This document shows positions 1 to 5,264 of a stretch of 7,397 bases of DNA, piece after piece (within the stretch, counting starts at the first letter, position 1; every line of letters begins with the position of its first letter). The notes under the pieces were generated by a model. The model searched no databases and was not told where the DNA came from. It saw only the letters and a program-made list of their open reading frames with translations. The position numbers were made by a program, and so were the translations under genes. The DNA comes from Candidatus Pacearchaeota archaeon RBG_13_36_9 (GTDB lineage Archaea > Nanobdellota > Nanobdellia > Pacearchaeales > GW2011-AR1), in assembly GCA_001786395.1 (NCBI GenBank), contig MFWN01000081.1, positions 29,758 to 37,154 of the forward strand, read 5' to 3'.

Positions 1-723
1 GAGTGTGGTGGAAAATGGGATTTGATAGTTAATTTCATGGCAAAAAATATTCTGCAATACGATAATACCCTTAAAGATTTCAAAAACAAATTTCCAAAAC
101 AAATACAAAATTATGATATTTTGACTACAGTAGAAGTCATCTATTTTGGCAGGGATTACTTTACTAAAAAGGTTAGAGAAAATAAAGAACCTCCTTACTT
201 TGGCAGGGAATTTAACTTAGCAAACTTAGACAAAACTGACTTGGAAATATTAAGTTTAATTTCTGAGAATGCAAGGATGAATGCTGTAGGAGTAGCAGAA
301 AAATTAGATTTAAGCCCAAATACGGTTATTTTAAGGATTAAAAACATGAAAAAAACACAGCTTATCCAGGGTTTTAAGCCACTAATTCATTTAGAAAATA
401 CCCCTTATTCTACATACAAAGCATTAATAAAAGTTCAAGATATCACAGAAAAAAAAGAAAACGAAATAATAAACTATCTAAAAACAAATGTAAATGTTGT
501 TGGCGTAATCAAACTTGCTGGAATATGGGATTTTGAAATAGAGTTTGAAGTAAATTCTAAACAAGCAATGCTTAGTTTAACAAGAACTTTTAGGGATAAA
601 TTTAAAGACATAATAAAAGAATTTGAAGTTATCCCTTTATTTCATGAATATAAATACAATTTTTTTCCAGGAGATATTTTACAACAAAAAATAAAAAGAT
701 TACCAATTAGAAACAAGAGATAA
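1..723 (+). CDS. Tandem Lrp/AsnC-family transcriptional regulator (5' partial)
   Basis: The frame is open from base 1, so the 5' end lies outside the window; 240 residues are visible. Residues 1-55 look like the end of an AsnC/RAM ligand-binding domain, with a GGKWDL motif. Residues 76-125 form a winged helix-turn-helix of Lrp type (LDKTDLEILSLI, then VAEKLDLSPNTVILRIKNM). Residues 139-222 form a second RAM domain whose AGIWDFEIEF matches the first copy's GGKWDLIVNF. The visible order RAM-HTH-RAM implies a full protein of HTH-RAM-HTH-RAM, two Lrp units in one chain. Lrp proteins bind DNA as dimers or octamers and often sense amino acids; the ligand here cannot be read. A TTG at base 22 and an ATG at base 37 are in frame but fall inside the first RAM domain, so neither is a likely start. 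The 3' end overlaps the convergent gene by 24 bases. Confidence 0.85.
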   Translation, partial: ECGGKWDLIVNFMAKNILQYDNTLKDFKNKFPKQIQNYDILTTVEVIYFGRDYFTKKVRENKEPPYFGREFNLANLDKTDLEILSLISENARMNAVGVAEKLDLSPNTVILRIKNMKKTQLIQGFKPLIHLENTPYSTYKALIKVQDITEKKENEIINYLKTNVNVVGVIKLAGIWDFEIEFEVNSKQAMLSLTRTFRDKFKDIIKEFEVIPLFHEYKYNFFPGDILQQKIKRLPIRNKR

Positions 724-1257
724 TCCTACGATAGGAAGAATTAATCCAGCTGAATCTAAGAAATTGGCATATTCTCTGCATTCCTCATCTGTCAAAGGAA
801 AATAAATTCCAAAAGTAATGCCTGAACCATCATCAGTATCTACCAATGGACAATAAGGTTTACCTCCTAAATTTTTAGAAGCAAAACAGCTACTGCAGTT
901 TCCTTTTTTTGTATTTTTTATATTAAACCATTGAGATAACTTTATAAGACTAAAATAAGTAGGGGTTTTTTGTTCAGAAGACTCAGGAATGAACTGGCAT
1001 ATATCCGGATGAAAGCAAACATAATCCAGTCCATTAAACAATCCAGGGTCTATAAAACCGTCAAAAGACAGTTTCAGCAGCAAGGAGTTGTTTTCTAGGT
1101 TACGGAAATCCAAATTTCTCAAAAATAAAGAGTCTTCAGGACAACTTACATGCGATTCTCGTGATTCTGGAGAACCACTCAAATAAATAATGTTATATTT
1201 TAGTGAAAGTTCAAGTTCACCAATCCTTGTTAAAGGCAACTTTCTCTCAATTAGCAT
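700..1257 (-). CDS. Hypothetical protein, 185 aa, cysteine-containing
   Basis: I do not recognise this family. The 185-residue product has no signal peptide or obvious membrane segment and looks soluble and mixed alpha/beta. It has seven cysteines (39, 81, 87, 121, 124, 136, 160). C121-x2-C124 followed by C136, in a Gly/Lys-rich stretch (GNCSSCFASKNLGGKPYC), could be part of a zinc or iron-sulfur site, but no standard motif is complete. The start is the ATG at 1257. It lies 31 bases after the stop of the upstream minus-strand gene, so the two may be co-transcribed, although a T-run just before the ATG on the minus strand could end some transcripts. The last seven codons plus stop overlap the end of the Lrp-type gene on the other strand. 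Its length and ordinary codon use make it a likely real gene; function unknown. Confidence 0.7.
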   Translation of the reverse strand: MLIERKLPLTRIGELELSLKYNIIYLSGSPESRESHVSCPEDSLFLRNLDFRNLENNSLLLKLSFDGFIDPGLFNGLDYVCFHPDICQFIPESSEQKTPTYFSLIKLSQWFNIKNTKKGNCSSCFASKNLGGKPYCPLVDTDDGSGITFGIYFPLTDEECREYANFLDSAGLILPIVGLSLVSNW

Positions 1258-1288
1258 AAAAAAACTAGTCTTTAAAGTTTTTAATTAT

Positions 1289-1705
1289 TTACTTTTTTCT
1301 AGGAAAAGGGAGATTCACAACATTAAATCTTACCTGATTATCCCTATCTACATAAGCAACTAAACCCCAACCAGCATCTTCAATCCCTCTTCTCCCACTT
1401 AGTCTCCTCACATTAGCAAAATCTTCGGTAACTTGAAGGGTAGCTCTTCCTTCTAAAAAATCTCCATCTGCAGATTTACCTACAGTCTGATAACGAAGGG
1501 CTATATTGTCATCTTCTTCAAGATAGCCCACTCTTATTACTTGATATGGAAATCCCCACAATGCTCTTGAATTTTTAAGACTATAATTTGGATCAAGTCT
1601 TCTAATATTTCTAATTACAGAATTCTCAAACCTCGCTTCTCTGCTCAATTTTGCCATAACTATTTTAGGGAAGAAAGCCTTATAAAAATTTGTGTTAGGC
1701 AGCAT
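1289..1705 (-). CDS. Hypothetical protein, about 138 aa, Arg-rich
   Basis: I do not recognise this family. It is a basic, apparently beta-rich soluble protein with an Arg-rich segment near its front (SREARFENSVIRNIRRLDP) and a C-terminal half of short alternating hydrophobic strands ending in PFPRKK. No signal peptide, metal motif or enzyme motif is visible. The start is uncertain. The frame can begin at a TTG (1720), an ATG (1705) or an ATG (1657). The 1705 ATG has TATAAAT 25 bases upstream and the 1657 ATG (MAKLSREARF, 122 aa) has TATAAG 27 bases upstream, so both fit leaderless archaeal promoters; neither has a Shine-Dalgarno. I chose 1705 as the longest ATG form. It is the first gene of a probable two-gene minus-strand unit and is divergent from tRNA-Val. 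Confidence 0.65.
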   Translation of the reverse strand: MLPNTNFYKAFFPKIVMAKLSREARFENSVIRNIRRLDPNYSLKNSRALWGFPYQVIRVGYLEEDDNIALRYQTVGKSADGDFLEGRATLQVTEDFANVRRLSGRRGIEDAGWGLVAYVDRDNQVRFNVVNLPFPRKK

Positions 1706-1723
1706 AATTATCTTAGGCAATAA

Positions 1724-1732
1724 ATTTATAAT
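1724..1732. promoter_or_regulatory. TATA-like element shared by tRNA-Val and the divergent gene
   Basis: The stretch TAAATTTATAAT (1721-1732) contains TATAAT on the plus strand, 29 bases before tRNA-Val at 1756. On the minus strand it contains TATAAAT, 25 bases before the ATG at 1705. Both spacings fit an archaeal TATA box. A single near-palindromic box may serve both directions. Read from sequence only; AT-rich DNA makes chance matches common. Confidence 0.5.
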
Positions 1733-1755
1733 CTCTCTTCCTTACTTATTTCAAT

Positions 1756-1855
1756 GGCCTTGTAGTTCAGTGGCAGAACGCATCTTTGACGATGTAAGGA
1801 AAATCCTAATACATCAAACTGGATGAGATCCAAGGTTCGATCCCTTGCAGGGCCA
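1756..1855 (+). tRNA. tRNA-Val(GAC) with a 28-nt intron
   Basis: A full cloverleaf can be drawn. The acceptor stem GGCCTTG pairs with CAGGGCC and the discriminator is A1855. T8 and A9 precede the D stem GTTC/GAAC, whose loop contains GG. The anticodon stem is CATCT/GGATG, the variable loop is AGATC and the T arm is CAAGG-TTCGATC-CCTTG. The anticodon stem halves are separated by an insert that folds as an archaeal splicing motif. Removing 1792-1819 leaves the loop TTGACGT, so the anticodon is GAC (1788-1790), valine. A73, A35 and C36 agree with valine identity. Position 37 is G, where A is usual for this tRNA. No CCA is encoded. A TATA-like box lies 29 bases upstream. Confidence 0.92.
1792..1819 (+). 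other. tRNA-Val intron with canonical bulge-helix-bulge
   Basis: The exon-intron junctions fit the strict motif cut by the archaeal tRNA splicing endonuclease. Outer helix CATCT/GGATG is followed by a 4-bp central helix TTGA (1786-1789)/TCAA (1814-1817), then 3-nt bulges CGA (1790-1792) and ACT (1818-1820). The inner helix TGTA/TACA is capped by an AGG/CCT hairpin. Cutting after the second base of each bulge removes 28 bases and joins position 37 to 38, the standard archaeal site. Confidence 0.85.
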
Positions 1856-1864
1856 TCCCCAATA

Positions 1865-1872
1865 TTTATAAA
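1865..1872 (+). promoter_or_regulatory. TATA box for the zinc-ribbon gene
   Basis: TTTATAAA lies 26 bases before the ATG at 1893, the spacing expected if transcription begins at or next to the start codon (leaderless). It supports the 1893 ATG over an in-frame GTG at 1881. It lies only ten bases past the end of tRNA-Val. Confidence 0.55.
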
Positions 1873-1892
1873 CATAAAAAGTGTATATTATA

Positions 1893-2144
1893 ATGCAAAA
1901 AAATAAGATCAAAAAAGGGGTAAAATACTGCCCGCAATGCGGCGCAGAGCTGAAAGCAGAGGATAAATTCTGCCTGAAGTGCGGCTACTCTTTTGAAAAA
2001 AGAAAAAAGAAAGTAAACATAAAAAGGCTCATAATAGCAATTATAATAATTATAATCGCCTGGGCAGCCTTAAGAGTCATAACAGGCAATACAATAATCC
2101 CCCAGCCAATCCTTAACCTTATCACTAATAAAACAGCAGGATAA
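1893..2144 (+). CDS. Small zinc-ribbon protein with one transmembrane helix
   Basis: The 83-residue product has an N-terminal zinc ribbon of the zinc_ribbon_2 type: C13-P-x-C16-G, then C27-x2-C30-G. A Lys/Arg-rich linker (residues 35-45) and a strongly hydrophobic helix (about 46-61, mostly Ile) follow, then a short polar tail. The positive linker before the helix suggests an N-in orientation with the zinc ribbon in the cytoplasm. Such single-pass zinc-ribbon proteins are common in archaea and bacteria and mostly uncharacterised; I assign no function. I chose the ATG at 1893 over the GTG at 1881 because of the TATA box 26 bases upstream. The gene appears to be a single unit, as the next plus-strand gene is 231 bases away. 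Confidence 0.8.
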   Translation: MQKNKIKKGVKYCPQCGAELKAEDKFCLKCGYSFEKRKKKVNIKRLIIAIIIIIIAWAALRVITGNTIIPQPILNLITNKTAG

Positions 2145-2150
2145 ATTCTT

Positions 2151-2354
2151 TCAATTGAATAATCTGAATATCTGGACCTGATAACCCCCCGCATCACAAA
2201 AACGATTGTCAAAAATAACTTCCACTGCTATTAAAATGTCTTTCATAATTGCAAATGGAGTAAAGAACTTTGCTTGACGAATGTCAGCAAAATCTAAAGG
2301 AATTCTGCAAATTGCATTGGGATAAGCTTTAAAAACCCCCTCTTTCTCTACACT
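2151..2354 (-). other. Start-less open frame in the intergenic gap; possible gene remnant
   Basis: The 231 bases between the zinc-ribbon gene and eL42 contain no complete gene I can support. On the minus strand, however, one frame stays open for 67 codons from a TAA at 2355-2357 to a TGA at 2151-2153. The translation has protein-like composition, including FADIRQAKFFTPFAIMKD, then DILIAVEVIFDNRFCDAGGY, and purine-rich first codon positions. It has no ATG, GTG or TTG until an internal ATG at 2246, which would give only 31 residues. It could be a decayed gene fragment, the mirror of something on the plus strand, or chance. I do not recognise the family. Confidence 0.25.
2328..2335 (+). promoter_or_regulatory. 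Probable TATA-like box for the eL42-eS1-ndk operon
   Basis: TTTAAAAA lies about 47 bases before the eL42 ATG, predicting transcription start near 2355 and a leader of about 20 bases without a clear Shine-Dalgarno. A second AT-rich match, TTTATTAAA (2354-2362), is too close to the ATG for the usual spacing. Confidence 0.35.
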
Positions 2355-2375
2355 TTATTAAACCTTATTATTACA

Positions 2376-2708
2376 ATGAGATTACCTAAAAAAACTAAAA
2401 GGTACTGCCCGTTTTGCAAAAAGCATACTGAACATAAAGTTAGCCAGGTCTCTTCAGGGCATAAAAGGTCTGCGCTTAAAAGGGGAAGCATGGAGCGGGC
2501 AAAAAAGAGGGGCAAGGGTAGAGGATTTGGGAATCTGGGAAAATGGGGAAGCAAACCAGCAGTAACTAAATGGAAAAGAAAAACAAAAACAACTAAAAAA
2601 ACAAATACAATGTATACTTGCTCGGTATGCAAGAAATCTCACATGCAAAAAAAAGGCAAAAGGACTGGAAAAGTACAGCTAGGACCAAAGGAGGAAAAGA
2701 AAGAATAA
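2376..2708 (+). CDS. rpl44e: Large-subunit ribosomal protein eL42 (L44e)
   Basis: This 110-residue basic protein matches archaeal L44e (eL42), a zinc-binding protein near the ribosomal E site. It begins MRLPKKTKRYCPFCKKHTEH, with the first Cys pair at C11/C14, and has the second pair at C82/C85 in MYTCSVCKKSH, as in the family. The central Gly/Arg/Lys-rich stretch (about 30-65) is the family's rRNA-contacting loop. It is the first gene of a tight operon, with one base before the eS1 start. In many euryarchaea this gene is followed by rps27e; here it is followed by eS1. The start ATG matches the family's N-terminus. Confidence 0.95.
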   Translation: MRLPKKTKRYCPFCKKHTEHKVSQVSSGHKRSALKRGSMERAKKRGKGRGFGNLGKWGSKPAVTKWKRKTKTTKKTNTMYTCSVCKKSHMQKKGKRTGKVQLGPKEEKKE

Positions 2709-2709
2709 A

Positions 2710-3480
2710 ATGGCCGCACTAAAAAAAAGATTTTTTGAAATAGAAGTCCCTCTAACCAATTCTTCTGCTGAAGCTCTTACATATAATATTGAGTCTCTTA
2801 ACAACAAAACCATAAAGCTGGATTTAACAAGGCAGCTTAGGGGGAAGAGCATTGAAGTTTTGCTTAAAATTAAAGTGGAAAAGGGAAAAGCAATCGCTCA
2901 TCCTGTTAAGTTAACCCTCTTATCATTTTATATAAGAAGGATGTTAAGAAGGAAAATAAGCTACGTAGAAGAATCTTTCCTCGCAGAATGCAAAGACGCA
3001 CAAATAAGATTCAAACCCTTCCTGATAACCAGAAAAAGAGTTTCCAGAAGGGTAAGAAACGCCCTAAGAAAAGAAGTAATAGACTGGCTCCAGATTTATG
3101 CAAAAAGCAAAACTTACCAGGAAGTGTTCTCAGACATAATTTCAAACAGGCTCCAAAAGCCACTCTCTCTAAAATTAAAGAAAATCTATCCACTGGCTCT
3201 TTGCGAAATAAGGGTACTAAAGCTGGAAAAATTAAGAGAGCAGGAAAAAATAGAGATAAAAGAAGAAAAAATAGAAGAAGGCAAAAAAGTTGTTCCAGTA
3301 GTGGAATTTAATCCCGGCACTGAAAAATACGAAGTAAATGTAGAAGAAACAAAAGAAAAGATTATAAAAGCGATTAAAGAGGAAGAAAAAGAAGAAAAGC
3401 CGAAAAAAGAGCGCAAAAGCAGAAAGAAGAAGGGTGGAATCAGGGAGAAAGGCGAAGAAGGCGAAGAAAAAAAAGAGTAA
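2710..3480 (+). CDS. rps3ae: Small-subunit ribosomal protein eS1 (S3Ae)
   Basis: The 256-residue product is archaeal eS1, a 30S protein near the mRNA exit platform. Residues 1-175 carry the conserved core: RGKSIEVLLK (44-53), the RRMLRRKISYVEESF segment (76-90), FKPFLITRKRVSRRVRNALR (101-120) and LKKIYPLALCEIRVLKL (156-172). Residues 176-256 are a long, low-complexity Lys/Glu tail, longer than I would expect for the family and probably disordered. It starts one base after the eL42 stop. A GGAGG at 2690-2694 lies inside the eL42 end, about 15 bases upstream, and may help reinitiation. The tail contains a perfect 9-nt tandem duplication. Confidence 0.95.
   Translation: MAALKKRFFEIEVPLTNSSAEALTYNIESLNNKTIKLDLTRQLRGKSIEVLLKIKVEKGKAIAHPVKLTLLSFYIRRMLRRKISYVEESFLAECKDAQIRFKPFLITRKRVSRRVRNALRKEVIDWLQIYAKSKTYQEVFSDIISNRLQKPLSLKLKKIYPLALCEIRVLKLEKLREQEKIEIKEEKIEEGKKVVPVVEFNPGTEKYEVNVEETKEKIIKAIKEEEKEEKPKKERKSRKKKGGIREKGEEGEEKKE
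3451..3468 (+). repeat. Two tandem 9-nt units in the eS1 tail
   Basis: GGCGAAGAA occurs twice in tandem and encodes Gly-Glu-Glu twice. The unit is a multiple of three, so it preserves the frame and fits growth of the charged tail by slippage. Confidence 0.7.
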
Positions 3481-3481
3481 A

Positions 3482-3970
3482 ATGATACAGCAAACCCTAG
3501 TTCTAATAAAACCAGATGGAGTTCAAAGAGGGCTTATAGGAGAGATTATTAAAAGGCTCGAGCAAAGAGGGCTAAAAATAGTTGGCATGAAAATGGTCCA
3601 CGTTGACAAAAGCTTTGCAGAAAAACATTATACTGAAGACATAGAAAAAAGGCATGGAAAGAAAGTCAGGGATTATCTTATTGATTATGTTTCTCATGAC
3701 CCTATTATCGCAATGGTCATACAGGGAAGCAGCGCGATAGAAGTTGTAAGAAAAATTGTTGGAACCACTTATCCAGGAGAATCACCAATAGGTACAATCA
3801 GGGGAGACTTTGCCCATGTAAGCAAGGCAAGAGCAAAGGAGAAAAATCAGGGAAGAAATTTGGTCCATGCCTCAGCAAACGAAGAGGATGCCAAAAAAGA
3901 GCTTGCCTTATGGTTTTCAGTAGATGAGATACACGATTACAAGCTTTCAGCAGAAGAGCATTTAATATAA
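3482..3970 (+). CDS. ndk: Nucleoside diphosphate kinase
   Basis: The 162-residue enzyme transfers the gamma phosphate of NTPs to NDPs through a phosphohistidine. The N-terminus QQTLVLIKPDGVQRGLIGEI is typical, with the catalytic Lys near position 10. G-T-x-R-G-D-F is at 104-110 and the active-site His is H129 in NLVHAS, where many family members have NxxHGS. Between RGDF and the active site is an insert of about 15 residues, seen in archaeal long-form enzymes. The end, ALWFSVDEIHDY, is also archaeal in style. I chose the ATG at 3482, one base after the eS1 stop, because it matches the family start; an upstream in-frame ATG at 3434 adds only Lys-rich sequence read from the eS1 tail. It is the last gene of the operon. 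Confidence 0.95.
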   Translation: MIQQTLVLIKPDGVQRGLIGEIIKRLEQRGLKIVGMKMVHVDKSFAEKHYTEDIEKRHGKKVRDYLIDYVSHDPIIAMVIQGSSAIEVVRKIVGTTYPGESPIGTIRGDFAHVSKARAKEKNQGRNLVHASANEEDAKKELALWFSVDEIHDYKLSAEEHLI

Positions 3971-4057
3971 TTAAAGAAAAAATATCAATAGAAATTCTTT
4001 TATCCTATTCGTATGGTAACTGGAACTCTGCTCTGCAGATAATAATTTTACATAGAA

Positions 4058-5041
4058 TTAAATTATACCCAATAATTTAATTTTCTCTGCATACTTAGGA
4101 TTTAACAATTTAATTTTATTTAAAAAATCTTGTACACTTTCTTTACCATAGACATAAAGAGTAGAATAATTTGAAGTAAAAGAATGCCTTATTTTCTCCT
4201 TAATAAATACAGTTGATATTTGTCTTATTAGTGGGGGATTATTCATATGAAGGACTATCACTGGATAAGGATATTTATAACTGGTTCTCTCATCAAAATA
4301 AAAACAACCTTCGGCATCATAAATGCCGGCTATACATGACAAAAGAATAACCGAATCGGCTCTGAAAATCTCTTCTGGAATCAAAACTTCCCTACTCTTT
4401 CTGCCTTCCTTTATTTTAAATCTATCAATAATTAGTCTATAAAGATTAAGAGAATAAAAATTAACTCTTAGAGCATTAGTTTTAACTTCTTCCTTGATAA
4501 CAGGGGAAAGCTTAAAAAGATTTAATGTAATCTTTGAAATCGTATCTGTATAAAAACCCCTCTCTTTTCTCTTATCTCCGGTAAACTGTAAAAGATAATG
4601 ATGCCCATATTTATTTGTAAAACCGTCTCCAATAAACAATCCGATAAAATAAGATAATTCTTTTGTTAATGGCAAATTAATATCAAATCTTGTCACGCTC
4701 TGTCTTTTTCGGTCATTCGCTATCCTCCTCCCATTATCAAAAATTTGTTTATGCTTTAGATAGGTGGATTTGCCCCCATTAATCTTGCCCCAATTTTCAT
4801 GGATATAGTTAATATGACTGCAAAAATAGTTTGTATCTTTTTCGTTAAAATTTTTTATAAATTTTTTATAAACTGGCTCCGGGATTGTTATGAATCCAGT
4901 TCTATATTTGCTTAGCATAACTCTCGGGATATTAAGGCCTAATACAATGTCATTCCATTTGAGAAAATTATAACTGCTCAATACTTTTTTAAAAAATAAA
5001 TTTCTTATATTCTGAGATTTAAAAAAAACTCTTCTTTTCAT
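4058..5041 (-). CDS. Free-standing LAGLIDADG homing endonuclease with N-terminal HTH-like region
   Basis: The 327-residue product has two LAGLIDADG motifs: SYFIGLFIGDG (130-140) and CIAGIYDAEG (236-245). The metal-binding acids are kept (D139 and E244), so it may be an active monomeric endonuclease making a double-strand cut at a long asymmetric site. The end, FLNKIKLLNPKYAEKI, is typical of the second repeat. Residues 25-65 look like a helix-turn-helix (NIPRVMLSKYRTG), and an NWGKINGGK motif (84-92) resembles extra DNA-binding segments of such nucleases. The gene is not inside an intron or intein: ndk and tRNA-Thr on either side are intact. The first possible start, a TTG at 5044, is less likely than the ATG at 5041, which has a TTTAAATA box about 28 bases upstream. 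A LAGLIDADG-derived regulator is the alternative, but the kept acids argue against it. Confidence 0.88.
   Translation of the reverse strand: MKRRVFFKSQNIRNLFFKKVLSSYNFLKWNDIVLGLNIPRVMLSKYRTGFITIPEPVYKKFIKNFNEKDTNYFCSHINYIHENWGKINGGKSTYLKHKQIFDNGRRIANDRKRQSVTRFDINLPLTKELSYFIGLFIGDGFTNKYGHHYLLQFTGDKRKERGFYTDTISKITLNLFKLSPVIKEEVKTNALRVNFYSLNLYRLIIDRFKIKEGRKSREVLIPEEIFRADSVILLSCIAGIYDAEGCFYFDERTSYKYPYPVIVLHMNNPPLIRQISTVFIKEKIRHSFTSNYSTLYVYGKESVQDFLNKIKLLNPKYAEKIKLLGII
4850..4871 (+). repeat. Two tandem 11-nt units inside the endonuclease gene
   Basis: ATTTTTTATAA is perfectly repeated twice in tandem. The unit is not a multiple of three, so a change in copy number would shift the frame of the endonuclease gene near its Lys/Phe-rich KKFIKNF segment. 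Confidence 0.6.
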
Positions 5042-5062
5042 CAAATACTATAACCCACCAAA

Positions 5063-5070
5063 TATTTAAA
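5063..5070 (-). promoter_or_regulatory. TATA-like box for the LAGLIDADG endonuclease gene
   Basis: On the minus strand TTTAAATA lies about 28 bases before the ATG at 5041, fitting leaderless transcription as at several other genes in this window. A GGTGGG between box and ATG is too far from the start to be a convincing Shine-Dalgarno. Confidence 0.45.
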
Positions 5071-5130
5071 TGTATGCATTTTGAACTATAGATACATTAT
5101 TTTAATAGTATACTTACAAAACAATAAGTT

Positions 5131-5137
5131 TTATATA
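5131..5137 (+). promoter_or_regulatory. TATA box for tRNA-Thr
   Basis: TTATATA followed by CC lies about 32 bases before the first base of tRNA-Thr. This is the strongest TATA-like match in the gap between the endonuclease gene and the tRNA. Confidence 0.6.
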
Positions 5138-5164
5138 CCAATTATCCCATCCAATTTCACCTAA

Positions 5165-5238
5165 GCCTCTGTAGCTCAACGGCCTAGAGCATCAGTTTTG
5201 TAAACTGGGGGTTGGGGGTTCGATTCCCTCCAGAGGCT
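5165..5238 (+). tRNA. tRNA-Thr(UGU)
   Basis: The cloverleaf is complete and has no intron. The acceptor stem GCCTCTG pairs perfectly with CAGAGGC. The D stem is GCTC/GAGC with GG in its loop. The anticodon stem is TCAGT/ACTGG and the loop TTTGTAA gives anticodon TGT (5199-5201), reading ACA threonine codons. The variable loop is GGGTT and the T arm is GGGGG-TTCGATT-CCCTC. The discriminator is U, usual for archaeal tRNA-Thr. CCA is not encoded. Confidence 0.95.
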
Positions 5239-5244
5239 TTTTTT
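5238..5244 (+). terminator. T-run terminator after tRNA-Thr
   Basis: Seven T residues begin at the discriminator base. Archaeal RNA polymerase terminates at T-runs without needing a hairpin, so this likely ends the tRNA transcript before the convergent GINS gene, which stops at 5265. Confidence 0.55.
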
Positions 5245-5264
5245 ACTTTGAATTTTAAATAAAT

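Noticed and set aside
1985..2212. 75-codon minus-strand frame opposite the zinc-ribbon gene
   Set aside because: Its hydrophobic run is the antisense of the Ile-rich helix; the plus-strand gene has clear zinc motifs and a promoter.
2145..2375. C/D box small RNA in the gap before eL42
   Set aside because: I found no adequately spaced C box and D box pairs; only partial matches such as CTGATAA.
2348..2648. Two minus-strand open frames opposite eL42
   Set aside because: They are antisense to a clear ribosomal protein gene and have Leu/Phe/Ser-biased composition.
2988..3311. Lys/Arg-rich plus-strand frame within eS1
   Set aside because: Out-of-frame reading of a strongly conserved ribosomal gene; low-complexity basic composition typical of a shadow.
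3186..3416. Ser/Phe-rich minus-strand open frame within eS1
   Set aside because: Same antisense effect of the charged eS1 tail; no promoter or family resemblance.
3434..3481. In-frame upstream ATG extending ndk by 16 residues
   Set aside because: The extension is Lys-rich sequence read from the eS1 tail in another frame; the family start matches the ATG at 3482 directly after the eS1 stop.
3971..5164. Endonuclease as part of an intron or intein
   Set aside because: The ndk reading frame and the tRNA-Thr cloverleaf on either side are complete, and the gene has its own start and stop between them.
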